A DNA stretch of 32,403 bases from Woeseia sp. (GCA_013003155.1 JABDKF010000282.1:1-32403); one strand, 5' to 3'; shown: positions 17,507 through 27,105, numbered from the stretch's first letter. The notes: generated by a model not told the origin, from the letters alone. Numbers and translations are program-made.

Positions 17507-19372
17507 TCAACTTGCCTTGGCGCGCTGTCGATCAGGCGCAGCTTCGTCGGTGGCGTACGGAATAAGTATTGTGGATTTCTGCATGTCCCAGGCGCCGGTT
17601 GGACAACGTTCCGCGCACAGGCTGCAGTGCACGCAGAGATCTTCATCCTTGACCATCACGCGCTGCGTTTGCGGCAGGGCCTCCGAGACATACAATTCCT
17701 GGTCAAGATTTTCCGCCGGCGCGGCGAGGCGGGTCCGCAGATCGGTTTCGTCGCCGTTTTCGGTAATCGTCAGGCAATTTACCGGACAGATATCGATGCA
17801 GGCGTCGCATTCGATACACAGTTTCGCGGTAAATACGGTCTGGACGTCGCAGTTCAGGCAGCGCTCAACCTCTTTGATGGTCTGCTCAACGTTAAAACCC
17901 AGCTCCACTTCGATATCTATTTTCTTAAAGCGCTCACGCAGATCGACGTGCGGCATCATGCGCCGCTCCGATGCATCATAGTTGTTCGAGTAACTCCACT
18001 CATGCACGCCCATTTTCGTGCTGCTCAGATTCATGCCAATCGGCAGGCGATCGTGCAGGTCCTCACCCTGGCAGAACTTATGCATGGAAATGGCGGCCTG
18101 GTGGCCATGCGCTACGGCCCAGATAATGTTTTTCGGACCGAAGGCAGAATCACCGCCAAAAAACACGCCATCGCGCGAACACATCATCGTCGTTTCATCG
18201 ACGATCGGGCAGTCCCACTGGTCAAACTCGATGCCAATGTCGCGTTCTATCCAGGGAAAGGCATTTTCCTGTCCAATTGCCAGTATCACGTCATCGCACG
18301 GAATGACTTTTTCGCCGACGACCGTGCCGCGATCGATACCCCCCTTATCGTCGATCTTGTATTCCATTAGCTCAAAGCGCATGCCGGTCAGCTTGCCTTT
18401 TTCGATAATGAACTCTTTTGGCGAATGGTTGATGACGATCTCGACGTTCTCTTCCTCCGCATCCTCCAGCTCCCAATCGGATGCTTTAAAGAAGCCGCGC
18501 GGCTTGCGTGCCATCACTTTGACGTCTCTTGCACCAAGCCGTAGCGAGGTGCGGCAGCAGTCCATCGCGGTATTGCCAACGCCAATAATCAAGACTTTTT
18601 CGCCGATTGATTTCACGTGCTCAAACGCAACGGACTCGAGCCAATCAATGCCGATATGAATGTTTTTGGTGTCGTGCCTGCCCGGCAGTTCCAGTTCTTT
18701 GCCACGCGGCGCACCGGTGCCGACAAACACTGCGTCGAATCCGTCATTCTCCAGCATGCTTTTCAAGCTCTTGACGCGATGATTAAGCGTAAGCGTCGCG
18801 CCCATATTGATGATGTTGTTAATTTCTTCGTCAAGGACCTTCGGCGGCAGACGAAAGCGCGGGATATTCGTGCGCATCAGACCGCCAGTGTCCTGCAATG
18901 CCTCGAAAATCGTGACGTCGTAACCCAGCGGCAAAAGATCGTTGGCAACCGTTAGCGACGCGCAGCCGGCGCCGATCAATGCCACCTTCTTGCCGTTCTT
19001 TTTGCTTGGTGCTTTCGGCAACAGCGCGCTGATGTCGTCACGATGATCCGCGGCGACTCGCTTCAGGCGGCAGATCGCGACGGGCTTTTCCTCGACCCGG
19101 CCACGGCGACAGGCTGGCTCGCACGGCCGGTCGCAAACACGACCAAGAATGCCGGGGAAAACGTTGGATTCCCTGTTCAACATGTAGGCGTCGGTGAAAC
19201 GCCCCTGGGCAATCATTCGAATGTATTCGGGAACGTCGGTGTGAGCGGGGCAGGCCCACTGGCAATCAACAACTTTGTGAAAATAGTCTGGCTTGGATAC
19301 GTCAGTAGGTTTCATGACATCTGGTCCGGCACTGACGAAATCGCGGTGTGCGAATAGCGCCGATGTTGCCAT
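17507..19372 (-). CDS. FAD/NAD(P)-dependent oxidoreductase with Fe-S domains (GltD/DPYD-like)
   Basis: A 621-residue protein in three parts. The N-terminal Fe-S domain (CQWACPAHTDVPEYI and CDRPCEPACRRG) is like that of glutamate synthase small subunit and dihydropyrimidine dehydrogenase. Next come two Rossmann folds, FAD binding at VALIGAGCASLTVA and NAD(P)H binding at VLIIGVGNTAMDCC. The C-terminus has two 4Fe-4S motifs, CIECDACIDICP near residues 517-530 and CVHCSLCAERCP near 577-590. It could carry electrons between NAD(P)H and the Fe-S centres of the KorAB enzyme encoded directly downstream. The ATG at 19372 has a weak ribosome binding site; an in-frame ATG at 19315 is possible. No glutamate synthase large subunit is nearby, so a GltBD role is unlikely. 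Confidence 0.88.
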   Translation of the reverse strand: MATSALFAHRDFVSAGPDVMKPTDVSKPDYFHKVVDCQWACPAHTDVPEYIRMIAQGRFTDAYMLNRESNVFPGILGRVCDRPCEPACRRGRVEEKPVAICRLKRVAADHRDDISALLPKAPSKKNGKKVALIGAGCASLTVANDLLPLGYDVTIFEALQDTGGLMRTNIPRFRLPPKVLDEEINNIINMGATLTLNHRVKSLKSMLENDGFDAVFVGTGAPRGKELELPGRHDTKNIHIGIDWLESVAFEHVKSIGEKVLIIGVGNTAMDCCRTSLRLGARDVKVMARKPRGFFKASDWELEDAEEENVEIVINHSPKEFIIEKGKLTGMRFELMEYKIDDKGGIDRGTVVGEKVIPCDDVILAIGQENAFPWIERDIGIEFDQWDCPIVDETTMMCSRDGVFFGGDSAFGPKNIIWAVAHGHQAAISMHKFCQGEDLHDRLPIGMNLSSTKMGVHEWSYSNNYDASERRMMPHVDLRERFKKIDIEVELGFNVEQTIKEVERCLNCDVQTVFTAKLCIECDACIDICPVNCLTITENGDETDLRTRLAAPAENLDQELYVSEALPQTQRVMVKDEDLCVHCSLCAERCPTGAWDMQKSTILIPYATDEAAPDRQRAKAS

Positions 19373-19462
19373 TGCATTCCAGCGTTAGCATAGCGACATC
19401 AAGCTGAAAGTAAACAGGCATTTGGCAAAGAGTTCACGGCGCGCAGGGTGTGCCTGCGATAT

Positions 19463-20812
19463 TCATCGCGCTCGTGCAAATTGCAGTCGTTGCCCCGGCA
19501 CCGCTCCTGTCAGCCTGCCGTCCTGCCAGACGATTTCGCCGTTGACGACGGTGACATCAATTGTGCTGCCGAAGGTCTGACCCTCGAACGGCGACCAGCC
19601 GACCTTGCACAGCACGTTTGAAGCATCGACCGTATACGGCTTTTGCGGGTCAACCAGCGCGAGATCTGCGTAATAGCCCTCTCGTAAATAACCCCTTTCC
19701 GGCAAGCCGAAGATATCCGCGACCGCGTGCGAGGTCTTGTCGACTAACTTCTCGACACTGAAATGGCCCTGCGCGGCGAGATCGAACAGGCATAACAGCG
19801 CGTGCTGCACCAGCGGCAGTCCTGCCGGCGCTTTGAAATACGTATTGTTTTTCTCAGCCGCAGTGTGCGGCGCGTGATCAGTGGCAATGATGTCGAGCCG
19901 GTCCTCTGCCAGAGCCTTAAGCAACGCCGCTCGATCGTCTGCTGTTTTGATCGCCGGATTGCACTTGATGCGGGTGCCAAGCTCAGCGTAACGGCTCTCG
20001 TCAAACCACAGGTGGTGCACGCACACTTCGCCGGTAATCCGTTTTTCACTGCGATGGCCGGGCTTGAAAAGTGCCATTTCTACGCCGGTCGTCAGGTGCA
20101 GCACGTGCAATAGCGCGTCGTGACGGTTGGCCAGACTGGTCGCAAGACTCGACGACTGCAGGCAGGCGGCGGCAGAACGTATCGCCGGGTGCTCAGACAT
20201 CGGCACATCGTCGCCGTACTGGGTCCTGGCAAGCGCCTCGTTTTCCCAGATCGTCGGCGAGTGCTCGCAGTGTGTCAGGACGATCACCGGCGCGTGCTCG
20301 AACAACAGATCCAGTGCCGCCGGATCATCGACCAGCATGTCGCCCGTCGAGGCCCCCATGAACGCTTTGATGCCACTGCCTTCATTTACCTGCAGCGCCT
20401 TGATCTCCTCAATATTGCGATTAGTGGCCCCAAGGTGGAAGCCATAATTCGCGGTACAGCGACCCGCCGCAAGTTGATACTTGGCAGCTAACGCTTCGCG
20501 CGTGGTCGTCTGCGGGTTGACGTTTGGCATGTCCATAAAACTGGTAATGCCGCCGGCTACCGCAGCGGCTGATTCCGTCGCAAGGTCGCCTTTCGCCGTT
20601 AACCCGGGTTCCCGGAAATGCACCTGGTCGTCGATCATGCCGGGTATCAGGTAGCGACCCGCCGCATCGAGCACATCCATCTCGGCGCTGACAGGAATAT
20701 CGGCGGCAATTTTCTCGATGCGCTCACCGGCAATCAGCAAATCGCTCTCGAACGTGGCGCCTTCGTTAACCAGCAGCGCATTTTTTATCAGCAGTTTTTT
20801 CACGCTAGTCAT
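19463..20812 (-). CDS. Dihydroorotase, class I, variant metal site
   Basis: This 449-residue amidohydrolase should cyclise carbamoyl aspartate to dihydroorotate in pyrimidine synthesis. Motifs: GMIDDQVHFREPG at 58-70, MPNVNPQTT from 95, Lys149 in IKAFMG (the carbamylated lysine position), THCEH for metal and substrate, and ATDHAPH with the catalytic aspartate. The first His of the usual His-x-His metal pair is Gln63 (QVH). I recall the same IDDQVHFREPG form from Bacteroidetes dihydroorotases, so this is probably an active variant. The gene starts 6 bases after the prolyl iminopeptidase gene and is co-transcribed. A 6-bp hairpin at 19442-19458 follows it without a T tract. Confidence 0.88.
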   Translation of the reverse strand: MTSVKKLLIKNALLVNEGATFESDLLIAGERIEKIAADIPVSAEMDVLDAAGRYLIPGMIDDQVHFREPGLTAKGDLATESAAAVAGGITSFMDMPNVNPQTTTREALAAKYQLAAGRCTANYGFHLGATNRNIEEIKALQVNEGSGIKAFMGASTGDMLVDDPAALDLLFEHAPVIVLTHCEHSPTIWENEALARTQYGDDVPMSEHPAIRSAAACLQSSSLATSLANRHDALLHVLHLTTGVEMALFKPGHRSEKRITGEVCVHHLWFDESRYAELGTRIKCNPAIKTADDRAALLKALAEDRLDIIATDHAPHTAAEKNNTYFKAPAGLPLVQHALLCLFDLAAQGHFSVEKLVDKTSHAVADIFGLPERGYLREGYYADLALVDPQKPYTVDASNVLCKVGWSPFEGQTFGSTIDVTVVNGEIVWQDGRLTGAVPGQRLQFARAR

Positions 20813-20818
20813 CCATAC

Positions 20819-21775
20819 TCAAGCAAAAGTATCAGTTGCGGTAACGAGTTCATGCACGTTACCGGGCTCGAATGCAGAGTGACCGGCATCCGGCACGATT
20901 CTTAATTTGGCCTCGGGCCAGGCCTGCGACAACTCCCATGCGTTCACCACCGGGCATAGAGCGTCGTACCGACCCTGCACAATGATTGCGGGTATGCCGC
21001 GCACCTTCGCTACGTTGTCTAGCAGCTGATTCTCATCGAGGAAACAGCCATTTACGAAATAGTGGCTCTCGATGCGTGCGACCGCTAATGCCATCTTGTC
21101 CTCTGAAAATGCATCGATATGCGCCTGCTGTGGAATTAACTGGCTGGTCGCACCTTCCCAGATCGCCCAGGCTTTCGCTGCGCTCGTCTGCTCCACCGGG
21201 TCATCGCCGAGCAGGCGACGATAATATGCGCCGAGCATGTCTCTGCGCTCGCTTTTTGGAATCGGCGCAACAAACTTCTGCCATTCGTCGGGAAACAGCA
21301 GGTTCGTGCCTTCCTTGTAGAGCCAGTCGAGCTCGCGACTGCGGCCGAGAAAAATGCCGCGAATCACGAGTTCGCTGACATGCTCCGGATGTTTTTCCGC
21401 ATAGGCGAGCGCCAGAGTGCTGCCCCAGGAACCCCCGAAAACCAGCCAGCGCCGGATTTGCAGTGCAGCACGCAGCACTTCGATGTCATCGACGAGATGC
21501 CAGGTCGTATTGTTGTCGAGGCTGGCATGCGGCGTGCTGCGTCCACAGCCACGCTGGTCGAAAAGTACGATTCTGTAAACGTCGGGATTAAAAAAGCGCC
21601 GCATCGCCGCATTGCAGCCCGCCCCGGGACCGCCGTGCAGCATTACCACCGGCTTGCCCCTCGGATTTCCACATTCCTCGTAGTACAGTTCGTGACCGTC
21701 ACCGACGTCCAGCCGGCCCTGATGGTAGGGCTCGATGGCGGGATATAAGTCGCGCCGGTGTGGGTATTCGGTCAT
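20819..21775 (-). CDS. pip: Prolyl iminopeptidase
   Basis: This 318-residue serine peptidase removes N-terminal proline from peptides. The alpha/beta hydrolase motifs of the S33 family are all present: HGGPG at 47-51 (oxyanion region), DQRGCGRS at 73-80, nucleophile Ser116 in GGSWGS, the acid in QGRYDALCP and the histidine in DAGHSAFEP. The ATG at 21775 follows AGAGG and is preferred to a TTG at 21817. It leads a two-gene transcript with dihydroorotase and is divergent from the M16 protease gene, with a 158-base shared control region. Probably cytoplasmic, as no signal peptide is visible. Confidence 0.94.
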   Translation of the reverse strand: MTEYPHRRDLYPAIEPYHQGRLDVGDGHELYYEECGNPRGKPVVMLHGGPGAGCNAAMRRFFNPDVYRIVLFDQRGCGRSTPHASLDNNTTWHLVDDIEVLRAALQIRRWLVFGGSWGSTLALAYAEKHPEHVSELVIRGIFLGRSRELDWLYKEGTNLLFPDEWQKFVAPIPKSERRDMLGAYYRRLLGDDPVEQTSAAKAWAIWEGATSQLIPQQAHIDAFSEDKMALAVARIESHYFVNGCFLDENQLLDNVAKVRGIPAIIVQGRYDALCPVVNAWELSQAWPEAKLRIVPDAGHSAFEPGNVHELVTATDTFA

Positions 21776-21933
21776 ATTTGTCGCCTCTGAAATCACAGGT
21801 TTGTCTTGTTTTGCCAAACAAATTATCGAATCGCAGCTTATTTTCTCGGGAACATTAGTGCGTGCCCCCAGTCTCTAGCAATTCCCATGCAGGACTCCCG
21901 GCACAACAAAATCAAACGTTTAAAGGTCCAGTT

Positions 21934-24678
21934 ATGAAATTTTCACTACTAGTATGCAAGTCATCCCTGTTCATCTTGCTGTGTTTTGCAGGGCCGGCCA
22001 GCCTGGCCGCAACCGACGTCGATATTCCTTTTACGGAGTATACGCTTGACAACGGTCTACGGCTGGTCGTTCATGAAGACCACAAGGCGCCAATTGTTGC
22101 CGTCAATCTCTGGTATCACGTCGGCTCGAAGAATGAAAAGCGCGGCAAAACAGGATTTGCTCATCTATTTGAGCATCTGATGTTCAATGGCACCGAAAAT
22201 TACAACGACGAGTACTTCAAGCCTTTCGAGCGCGTAGGTGCGACGAACATGAACGGCACAACGTTCTTCGACCGCACAAATTACTTTCAAAACGTGCCAA
22301 ATACCGCACTCGACCTTGCGTTGTGGATGGAATCGGATCGCATGGGCCATCTACTGGGCGTAGTGACCCAGGAGCGACTCGATGAACAACGCGGTGTCGT
22401 GCAAAACGAAAAGCGCCAGGGCGACAACCAGCCCTACGGCAAGGTTTTTTATAACATTCTGGCCGGCGTTTTCCCGAGCGACCACCCGTACTCCTGGAGC
22501 ACGATTGGCTCTATGGAAGACCTGAACGCGGCCAGTCTCGAGGATGTCCACGATTGGTTCCGGACATACTACGGGCCGAACAATGCTGTCCTGGTTGTTG
22601 CCGGCGACGTAGATCCGGAAGAGGTCCGTGAAAAGGTCGAAACCTACTTCGGTGACATACCTCCGGGACCGCCAATTGCGAAACACCAACGCTGGACCGT
22701 AAAGCTGGAACAAAACAAGCGGGAAGTCATGCAGGATCGTGTGCCGCAGGCAAGACTTTACACCGCCTGGGGCGCGCCGGAATTTCGCGCCGGAGATGCC
22801 GATCTGCTGCAGCTCGCCGATGCGGTCCTCACGTCCGGTAAGACCTCCCGACTGTACGAGCGATTGGTATACAAGGATCAGGTCGCTACAGACGTGGGCT
22901 CGTTTCAATATGCAGGCGATATCGGCGGCTTCTACATGATCCAGGCGTCGGCTCAGCCAGGCGGTGATCTTGCAGCAGTCGAAACGGCGCTGCGCGAAGA
23001 ACTAGAGCGCTTCCTGCGCGATGGCCCTACTCGCAGCGAATTAGAACGCGTCAAGACTGAAATCAAAGCTGGCCTGGTGCGCGGACTTGAGCGGGTCGGC
23101 GGCTTCGGCGGCAAGTCCGACCTGCTTGCACAGAACGCGGTTTACGCGGGCGACCCTGGCTTTTACCAAACCTCGTTGCAACGTCTCGAAAAAGCTACGC
23201 CGGACAGCGTGGTGGAAGCCGCTCGCCGCTGGCTACGCGCCGGTGACTACACGCTCGAAGTTCAACCATTCCCGGAATTAAGCGCGGCAAGCGCGGGCGC
23301 GGACCGATCTGCGCTCCCCGAACCGAATTCGTTTCCCGAGGTTTCGTTTACAGATTTTGAACGCGGCACCCTGAAGAACGGCATGGAATTAATCGTTGCT
23401 ACTCGTCGCGCTGTCCCGGTAGTCAGCATGAGTCTCGAACTGGATGCCGGGTATGCTTCCGACCAATTCGCGATACCGGGTACCGCTAATCTATCCATGT
23501 TGATGTTAGACGAAGGTACAAAAAGGCGTGACGCCCTCGAGATCAGCGAAGAAGCCGCGCGCCTCGGCGCGCGGATCGGAGCGGGCTCCGGGCTCGACAG
23601 CTCCAGCATCAGCCTGAATGCGCTGAAGGAAAATTTGGACGCCTCGCTCGACCTGTATGCCGATGTCATTCTTAATCCGGCGTTTCCCGAAAACGAACTC
23701 GAGCGGCTGCGCCGCCAGGTTCTTGCTGGAATTCAACAGGAAAAGTCGCAGCCAGTTGGGCTCGCGCTGCGCATATTTCCGGAATTGCTGTTCGGTGAGG
23801 GGCATGCCTACTCGTTGCCGTTTACGGGATCCGGCAATGAGGAATCTGTCTCACGCATCGATCGCGAGACGTTGATGAACTGGCACCGCACCTGGTTTAA
23901 GCCCAATAATGCGACATTGATCGTTGTCGGCGACACCACGATGGCGGAGATCAAGCCCAAGCTGGACAAGCTGTTCTCCGGCTGGAAACCAGGCGACACG
24001 CCGCAGAAAAATGTTGCGAACGTTCAGTTGCGAGACAAGCAACAGGTTTATCTGGTCGATCGTCCGGGAGCAGAGCAAACAATTATCTTTGCTGGCAATG
24101 TTGCTCCAGCCGCCGCAAACGGCAACGAGATTGCGGTCGAAACGATGAACGAAATCCTGGGCGGTTCGTTCACGTCGAGACTCAATATGAATCTGCGCGA
24201 GGACAAACACTGGGCGTATGGTGCGCGCACGATGATCTTCGACACAGCTGCCCAGCGTCCGTTTATCGCCTACGCACCGGTGCAAACAGACAAAACCAGC
24301 GAATCTATCGTCGAAATACAGCGTGAAATGAACGGCATCCTCGGCGACAATCCGCCGACTGAAGAAGAGCTAAACAAGGTTAAAGACAACAATACGTTGA
24401 GTCTGCCAGGACGCTGGGAAACTTCCTCTGCAGTACTGCGCGACATTGACGAAATCGTTACCTATGGCCTACCGGATAACTACTGGGACACCTACGCCGC
24501 AAGTGTTCGCGGACTGTCACTAGCAGACGTCAATGCGGCGGCTGAATCCGTGGTTAAACCCGAGAACGCGATCTGGGTAATTGTTGGCGATCGCGCGAAA
24601 ATTGAATCGGGTATTCGCGGGCTGGAACTGGGTGAGATCACGTCGCTGGATACTGACGGCAAGCTTCTGCCGAACTAG
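21934..24678 (+). CDS. Exported M16 family zinc metallopeptidase
   Basis: The ATG at 21934 begins a signal peptide (MKFSLLVCKSSLFILLCFAG, cut near SLA), giving a 914-residue precursor; the frame opens earlier with GTG at 21862 but without signal logic. Two pitrilysin-like halves follow. The first carries the inverted zinc motif HLFEH at 77-81 plus the downstream glutamate in VVQNEKRQ. The second half (from about residue 490) has the same fold but LSMLMLDEG in place of HxxEH, so it is the non-catalytic half of the clam shell. It should degrade peptides in the periplasm. AAAGG lies upstream of the start. A strong terminator follows the stop. Confidence 0.93.
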   Translation: MKFSLLVCKSSLFILLCFAGPASLAATDVDIPFTEYTLDNGLRLVVHEDHKAPIVAVNLWYHVGSKNEKRGKTGFAHLFEHLMFNGTENYNDEYFKPFERVGATNMNGTTFFDRTNYFQNVPNTALDLALWMESDRMGHLLGVVTQERLDEQRGVVQNEKRQGDNQPYGKVFYNILAGVFPSDHPYSWSTIGSMEDLNAASLEDVHDWFRTYYGPNNAVLVVAGDVDPEEVREKVETYFGDIPPGPPIAKHQRWTVKLEQNKREVMQDRVPQARLYTAWGAPEFRAGDADLLQLADAVLTSGKTSRLYERLVYKDQVATDVGSFQYAGDIGGFYMIQASAQPGGDLAAVETALREELERFLRDGPTRSELERVKTEIKAGLVRGLERVGGFGGKSDLLAQNAVYAGDPGFYQTSLQRLEKATPDSVVEAARRWLRAGDYTLEVQPFPELSAASAGADRSALPEPNSFPEVSFTDFERGTLKNGMELIVATRRAVPVVSMSLELDAGYASDQFAIPGTANLSMLMLDEGTKRRDALEISEEAARLGARIGAGSGLDSSSISLNALKENLDASLDLYADVILNPAFPENELERLRRQVLAGIQQEKSQPVGLALRIFPELLFGEGHAYSLPFTGSGNEESVSRIDRETLMNWHRTWFKPNNATLIVVGDTTMAEIKPKLDKLFSGWKPGDTPQKNVANVQLRDKQQVYLVDRPGAEQTIIFAGNVAPAAANGNEIAVETMNEILGGSFTSRLNMNLREDKHWAYGARTMIFDTAAQRPFIAYAPVQTDKTSESIVEIQREMNGILGDNPPTEEELNKVKDNNTLSLPGRWETSSAVLRDIDEIVTYGLPDNYWDTYAASVRGLSLADVNAAAESVVKPENAIWVIVGDRAKIESGIRGLELGEITSLDTDGKLLPN

Positions 24679-24703
24679 ACCTCGACACTTCTGAAACCAG
24701 ATT

Positions 24704-24741
24704 CCGCCGCAACCGGCAATGGTTGCGGCGGTTTCTTTTTT
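24704..24741 (+). terminator. Rho-independent terminator after the M16 peptidase gene
   Basis: A perfect 11-bp stem (CCGCCGCAACC at 24704-24714 pairing with 24721-24731) with a 6-base loop is followed by TTTCTTTTTT (24732-24741). It begins 25 bases after the peptidase stop. Its position also argues against any ilvA start before about 24745. Confidence 0.92.
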
Positions 24742-24811
24742 GGTGCCTGTCGCTTGGTGGCGCGATACGCTAACCTCGATGCTTGCTCACCACCGAAACA
24801 GTAAACACCTG

Positions 24812-26329
24812 ATGAATGCGCAAGATTACCGCGACAAGATCGATGCGGCCGACGTCTATGAGGTAGCCGCACGAACACCGTTGGAACAGGCCAAACTCCT
24901 GTCCGACCGACTTGATAATCGTATTTTGCTGAAGCGCGAAGATCTGCAGCCCATTTTTTCCTTCAAGCTGCGCGGCGCCCTGAACAAACTCAATAATCTG
25001 ACGCCCGAACAGCTGGCCAAGGGCGTAATTTGCAGCTCGGCGGGCAATCATGCGCAGGGTGTTGCACTCGCCGCGAGCCGTAAAAACGTGCAGGCAGTTA
25101 TCGTGATGCCTGTTACAACGCCCAGCATAAAAATCGAGGCGGTGAACCGTCTTGGCGGGGAAACGATTTTGCACGGCGACAATTATGACGCCGCCTATGA
25201 GCTCGCTCTGCGTCTCGCAGCGGAACGCGGGCTTACATTCATTCATCCGTTTGATGACCCGGACGTTATCGCAGGCCAGGGAACGATCGCGCGCGAATTG
25301 TGTGAGCAATGGGACAAGCCGCCCGCCGCGGTTTTCGTGCCGATAGGGGGTGGCGGCCTGATCGGAGGTATTAGTAGCTACCTTAAAGCGCGAGCGCCGG
25401 AAGTACAGATTATTGGCGTCGAAGCGTCGGATTCAGCAAGCATGACCGCAGCGCTTGCCGCTGGACATCCGGTAACACTGGATCACGTGGGAATATTTGC
25501 AGACGGCGTTGCCGTGCGCCGTGTCGGCGATGAGTCGTTCCGGCTTTGCCGCGAGTTTGTCGACGAAATCCTGACCGTCGACACGGATCAGACCTGTGCT
25601 GCCGTGCAGGACATTTTTGAGGACACGCGCTCGATCGTCGAGCCGGCCGGCGCGCTGGCGGTTGCCGGCATCAAGAAATACCTGCAGCAGCAACCGGCGA
25701 GCGGCAAAACCTTCGTTGCGATCGCCTGCGGCGCCAATGTGAACTTTGACCGGCTGCGCCACATCGCCGAACGTGCCGCCATCGGGGAGCAACGCGAAAT
25801 GCTGATGGCGGTGGAGATTCCTGAAGAACCCGGTAGTTTCTTGCACTTTTGCGAAGCGCTTGGCAAGCGCAGCGTTACAGAATTTAATTATCGCTACTCT
25901 GACGCCGCTAGCGCGCGCGTGTTTGTCGGCGTCGAGTTACGTCGCGGGAATGAAGAAAAACATGACGTGCTGTCAAGTATGGAGGCACTCGGCTATCGCG
26001 TTGCCGATTTGAGCGACAACGAACTCGCGAAGCTGCATGTTCGCCACATGGTTGGCGGTCGCAGCCCGGGACTCCGTGACGAACACCTGTTTCGCTTCGA
26101 GTTTCCGGAAAGACCGGGGGCTTTGGCGGACTTTTTAAATGCTGTCGGCAATCGCTGGAATATCAGTTTGTTTCACTACCGAAATCACGGCTCAGACTAC
26201 GGCCGCATCCTCGCCGGCATCCAGGTCGCAGACGCGGACAACGCTGAACTGGAAGCACATCTGCAAGAACTCGGCTACCCACACAGCGACGAAAGCGACA
26301 ATCCCGCTTACCGGCTGTTTCTCGACTAA
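24812..26329 (+). CDS. ilvA: Threonine deaminase (biosynthetic)
   Basis: This PLP enzyme converts threonine to 2-oxobutyrate, the first step of isoleucine synthesis. From the ATG at 24812 the product is 505 residues, close to the biosynthetic IlvA length and longer than catabolic TdcB. Motifs: PLP Lys52 in SFKLRGA, SSAGNHAQGVALAA, and the phosphate-binding GGGGL. The last third carries two ACT-like regulatory segments (EIPEEPGSFLHFCEALG and FEFPERPGALADFLNAVGNR), which in this family give feedback inhibition by isoleucine. The chosen start is the one that best matches the family N-terminus; a start at 24779 is possible, and the one at 24719 lies in a terminator. It ends 5 bases from the convergent aldolase-like gene. 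Confidence 0.93.
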   Translation: MNAQDYRDKIDAADVYEVAARTPLEQAKLLSDRLDNRILLKREDLQPIFSFKLRGALNKLNNLTPEQLAKGVICSSAGNHAQGVALAASRKNVQAVIVMPVTTPSIKIEAVNRLGGETILHGDNYDAAYELALRLAAERGLTFIHPFDDPDVIAGQGTIARELCEQWDKPPAAVFVPIGGGGLIGGISSYLKARAPEVQIIGVEASDSASMTAALAAGHPVTLDHVGIFADGVAVRRVGDESFRLCREFVDEILTVDTDQTCAAVQDIFEDTRSIVEPAGALAVAGIKKYLQQQPASGKTFVAIACGANVNFDRLRHIAERAAIGEQREMLMAVEIPEEPGSFLHFCEALGKRSVTEFNYRYSDAASARVFVGVELRRGNEEKHDVLSSMEALGYRVADLSDNELAKLHVRHMVGGRSPGLRDEHLFRFEFPERPGALADFLNAVGNRWNISLFHYRNHGSDYGRILAGIQVADADNAELEAHLQELGYPHSDESDNPAYRLFLD

Positions 26330-26334
26330 ACGCG

Positions 26335-27105
26335 CTAGTCGCGAAAGCTCGGATCGCGCCGGTCGAGTTTGCGCAGCAGCGCCGGCCACGCCAGCATGCC
26401 GCCGAGGCCTTTCGTTACCTGCTCCGCCTGCGCCTCGATACCCTTCAGTATCTGTTCGTCAATCTCTATTAACGCTGCGTTTGATGATTGTGCCAGTAGC
26501 TGCGTCTGGCATGCGGTTTCCAGAAAATACATAGCGATGAACGCGTCGGGGATGTTCGGCCCTACGGTTAGCAAGCCATGATTGCGCAGGATCAGGCTGC
26601 GCTTCGTCCCGAGATCCGCAACAAGGCGCGGCTTTTCTGCTTCGTTTAGCGCAACGCCTTCGTAGTCGTGATAGCCGAGCGAGATCAACGGAAACAACGA
26701 ACCTTGCGACAACGGGCGGAGCCCATCGACCTGAGCCGACACTGCGACGCCCGCCTTGGTATGCGTGTGTAACACGCAAACGACATCCGGGCGGGCGTCG
26801 TGAATTGCACTGTGAATCGTAAAGCCCGCCGGGTTAATCGAGTACGGCGAATCCATTACTATCTCACCAGCGAGGTCCACTTTCACCAGGCTGCTCGCGG
26901 TCATCTCCTCGAACAGGAGACCGTAGGCATTTATCAGGAAATGCTCATCGGGCCCCGGAACCCGTGCAGATATATGGGTGAAGACTAGGTCGTCCCAGCC
27001 GTGCATGGCAATTAGCCGGTAGCAGGCTGCAAGGTCGACGCGCGCCTGCCACTCCTCGTCGCTGACCTGGCCCCTTACGGACAGGTTATTTGCCGCCGTG
27101 CTCAT
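26335..27105 (-). CDS. Class II aldolase/adducin family protein
   Basis: This 256-residue protein has the zinc-dependent class II aldolase fold. The metal-binding histidines are visible at 113 and 115 (VLHTHTKAG) and 176 (LRNHGLL). FTHISARVPGPDEHFLINAY and NPAGFTIHSAIH are the other typical stretches. Members include fuculose-1-phosphate aldolase and ribulose-5-phosphate epimerase. This version, with WDDLVFTHISARVP, looks like the less defined 'aldolase II/adducin N-terminal' group, and the substrate is unknown. The ATG at 27105 follows GAGGAG. It is divergent from the secreted protein at 27280. Confidence 0.87.
   Translation of the reverse strand: MSTAANNLSVRGQVSDEEWQARVDLAACYRLIAMHGWDDLVFTHISARVPGPDEHFLINAYGLLFEEMTASSLVKVDLAGEIVMDSPYSINPAGFTIHSAIHDARPDVVCVLHTHTKAGVAVSAQVDGLRPLSQGSLFPLISLGYHDYEGVALNEAEKPRLVADLGTKRSLILRNHGLLTVGPNIPDAFIAMYFLETACQTQLLAQSSNAALIEIDEQILKGIEAQAEQVTKGLGGMLAWPALLRKLDRRDPSFRD

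Noticed and set aside
24719-24811. Upstream extension of ilvA to an ATG at 24719
   Set aside because: The ATG lies inside the terminator hairpin, and the added residues do not fit the IlvA N-terminus.
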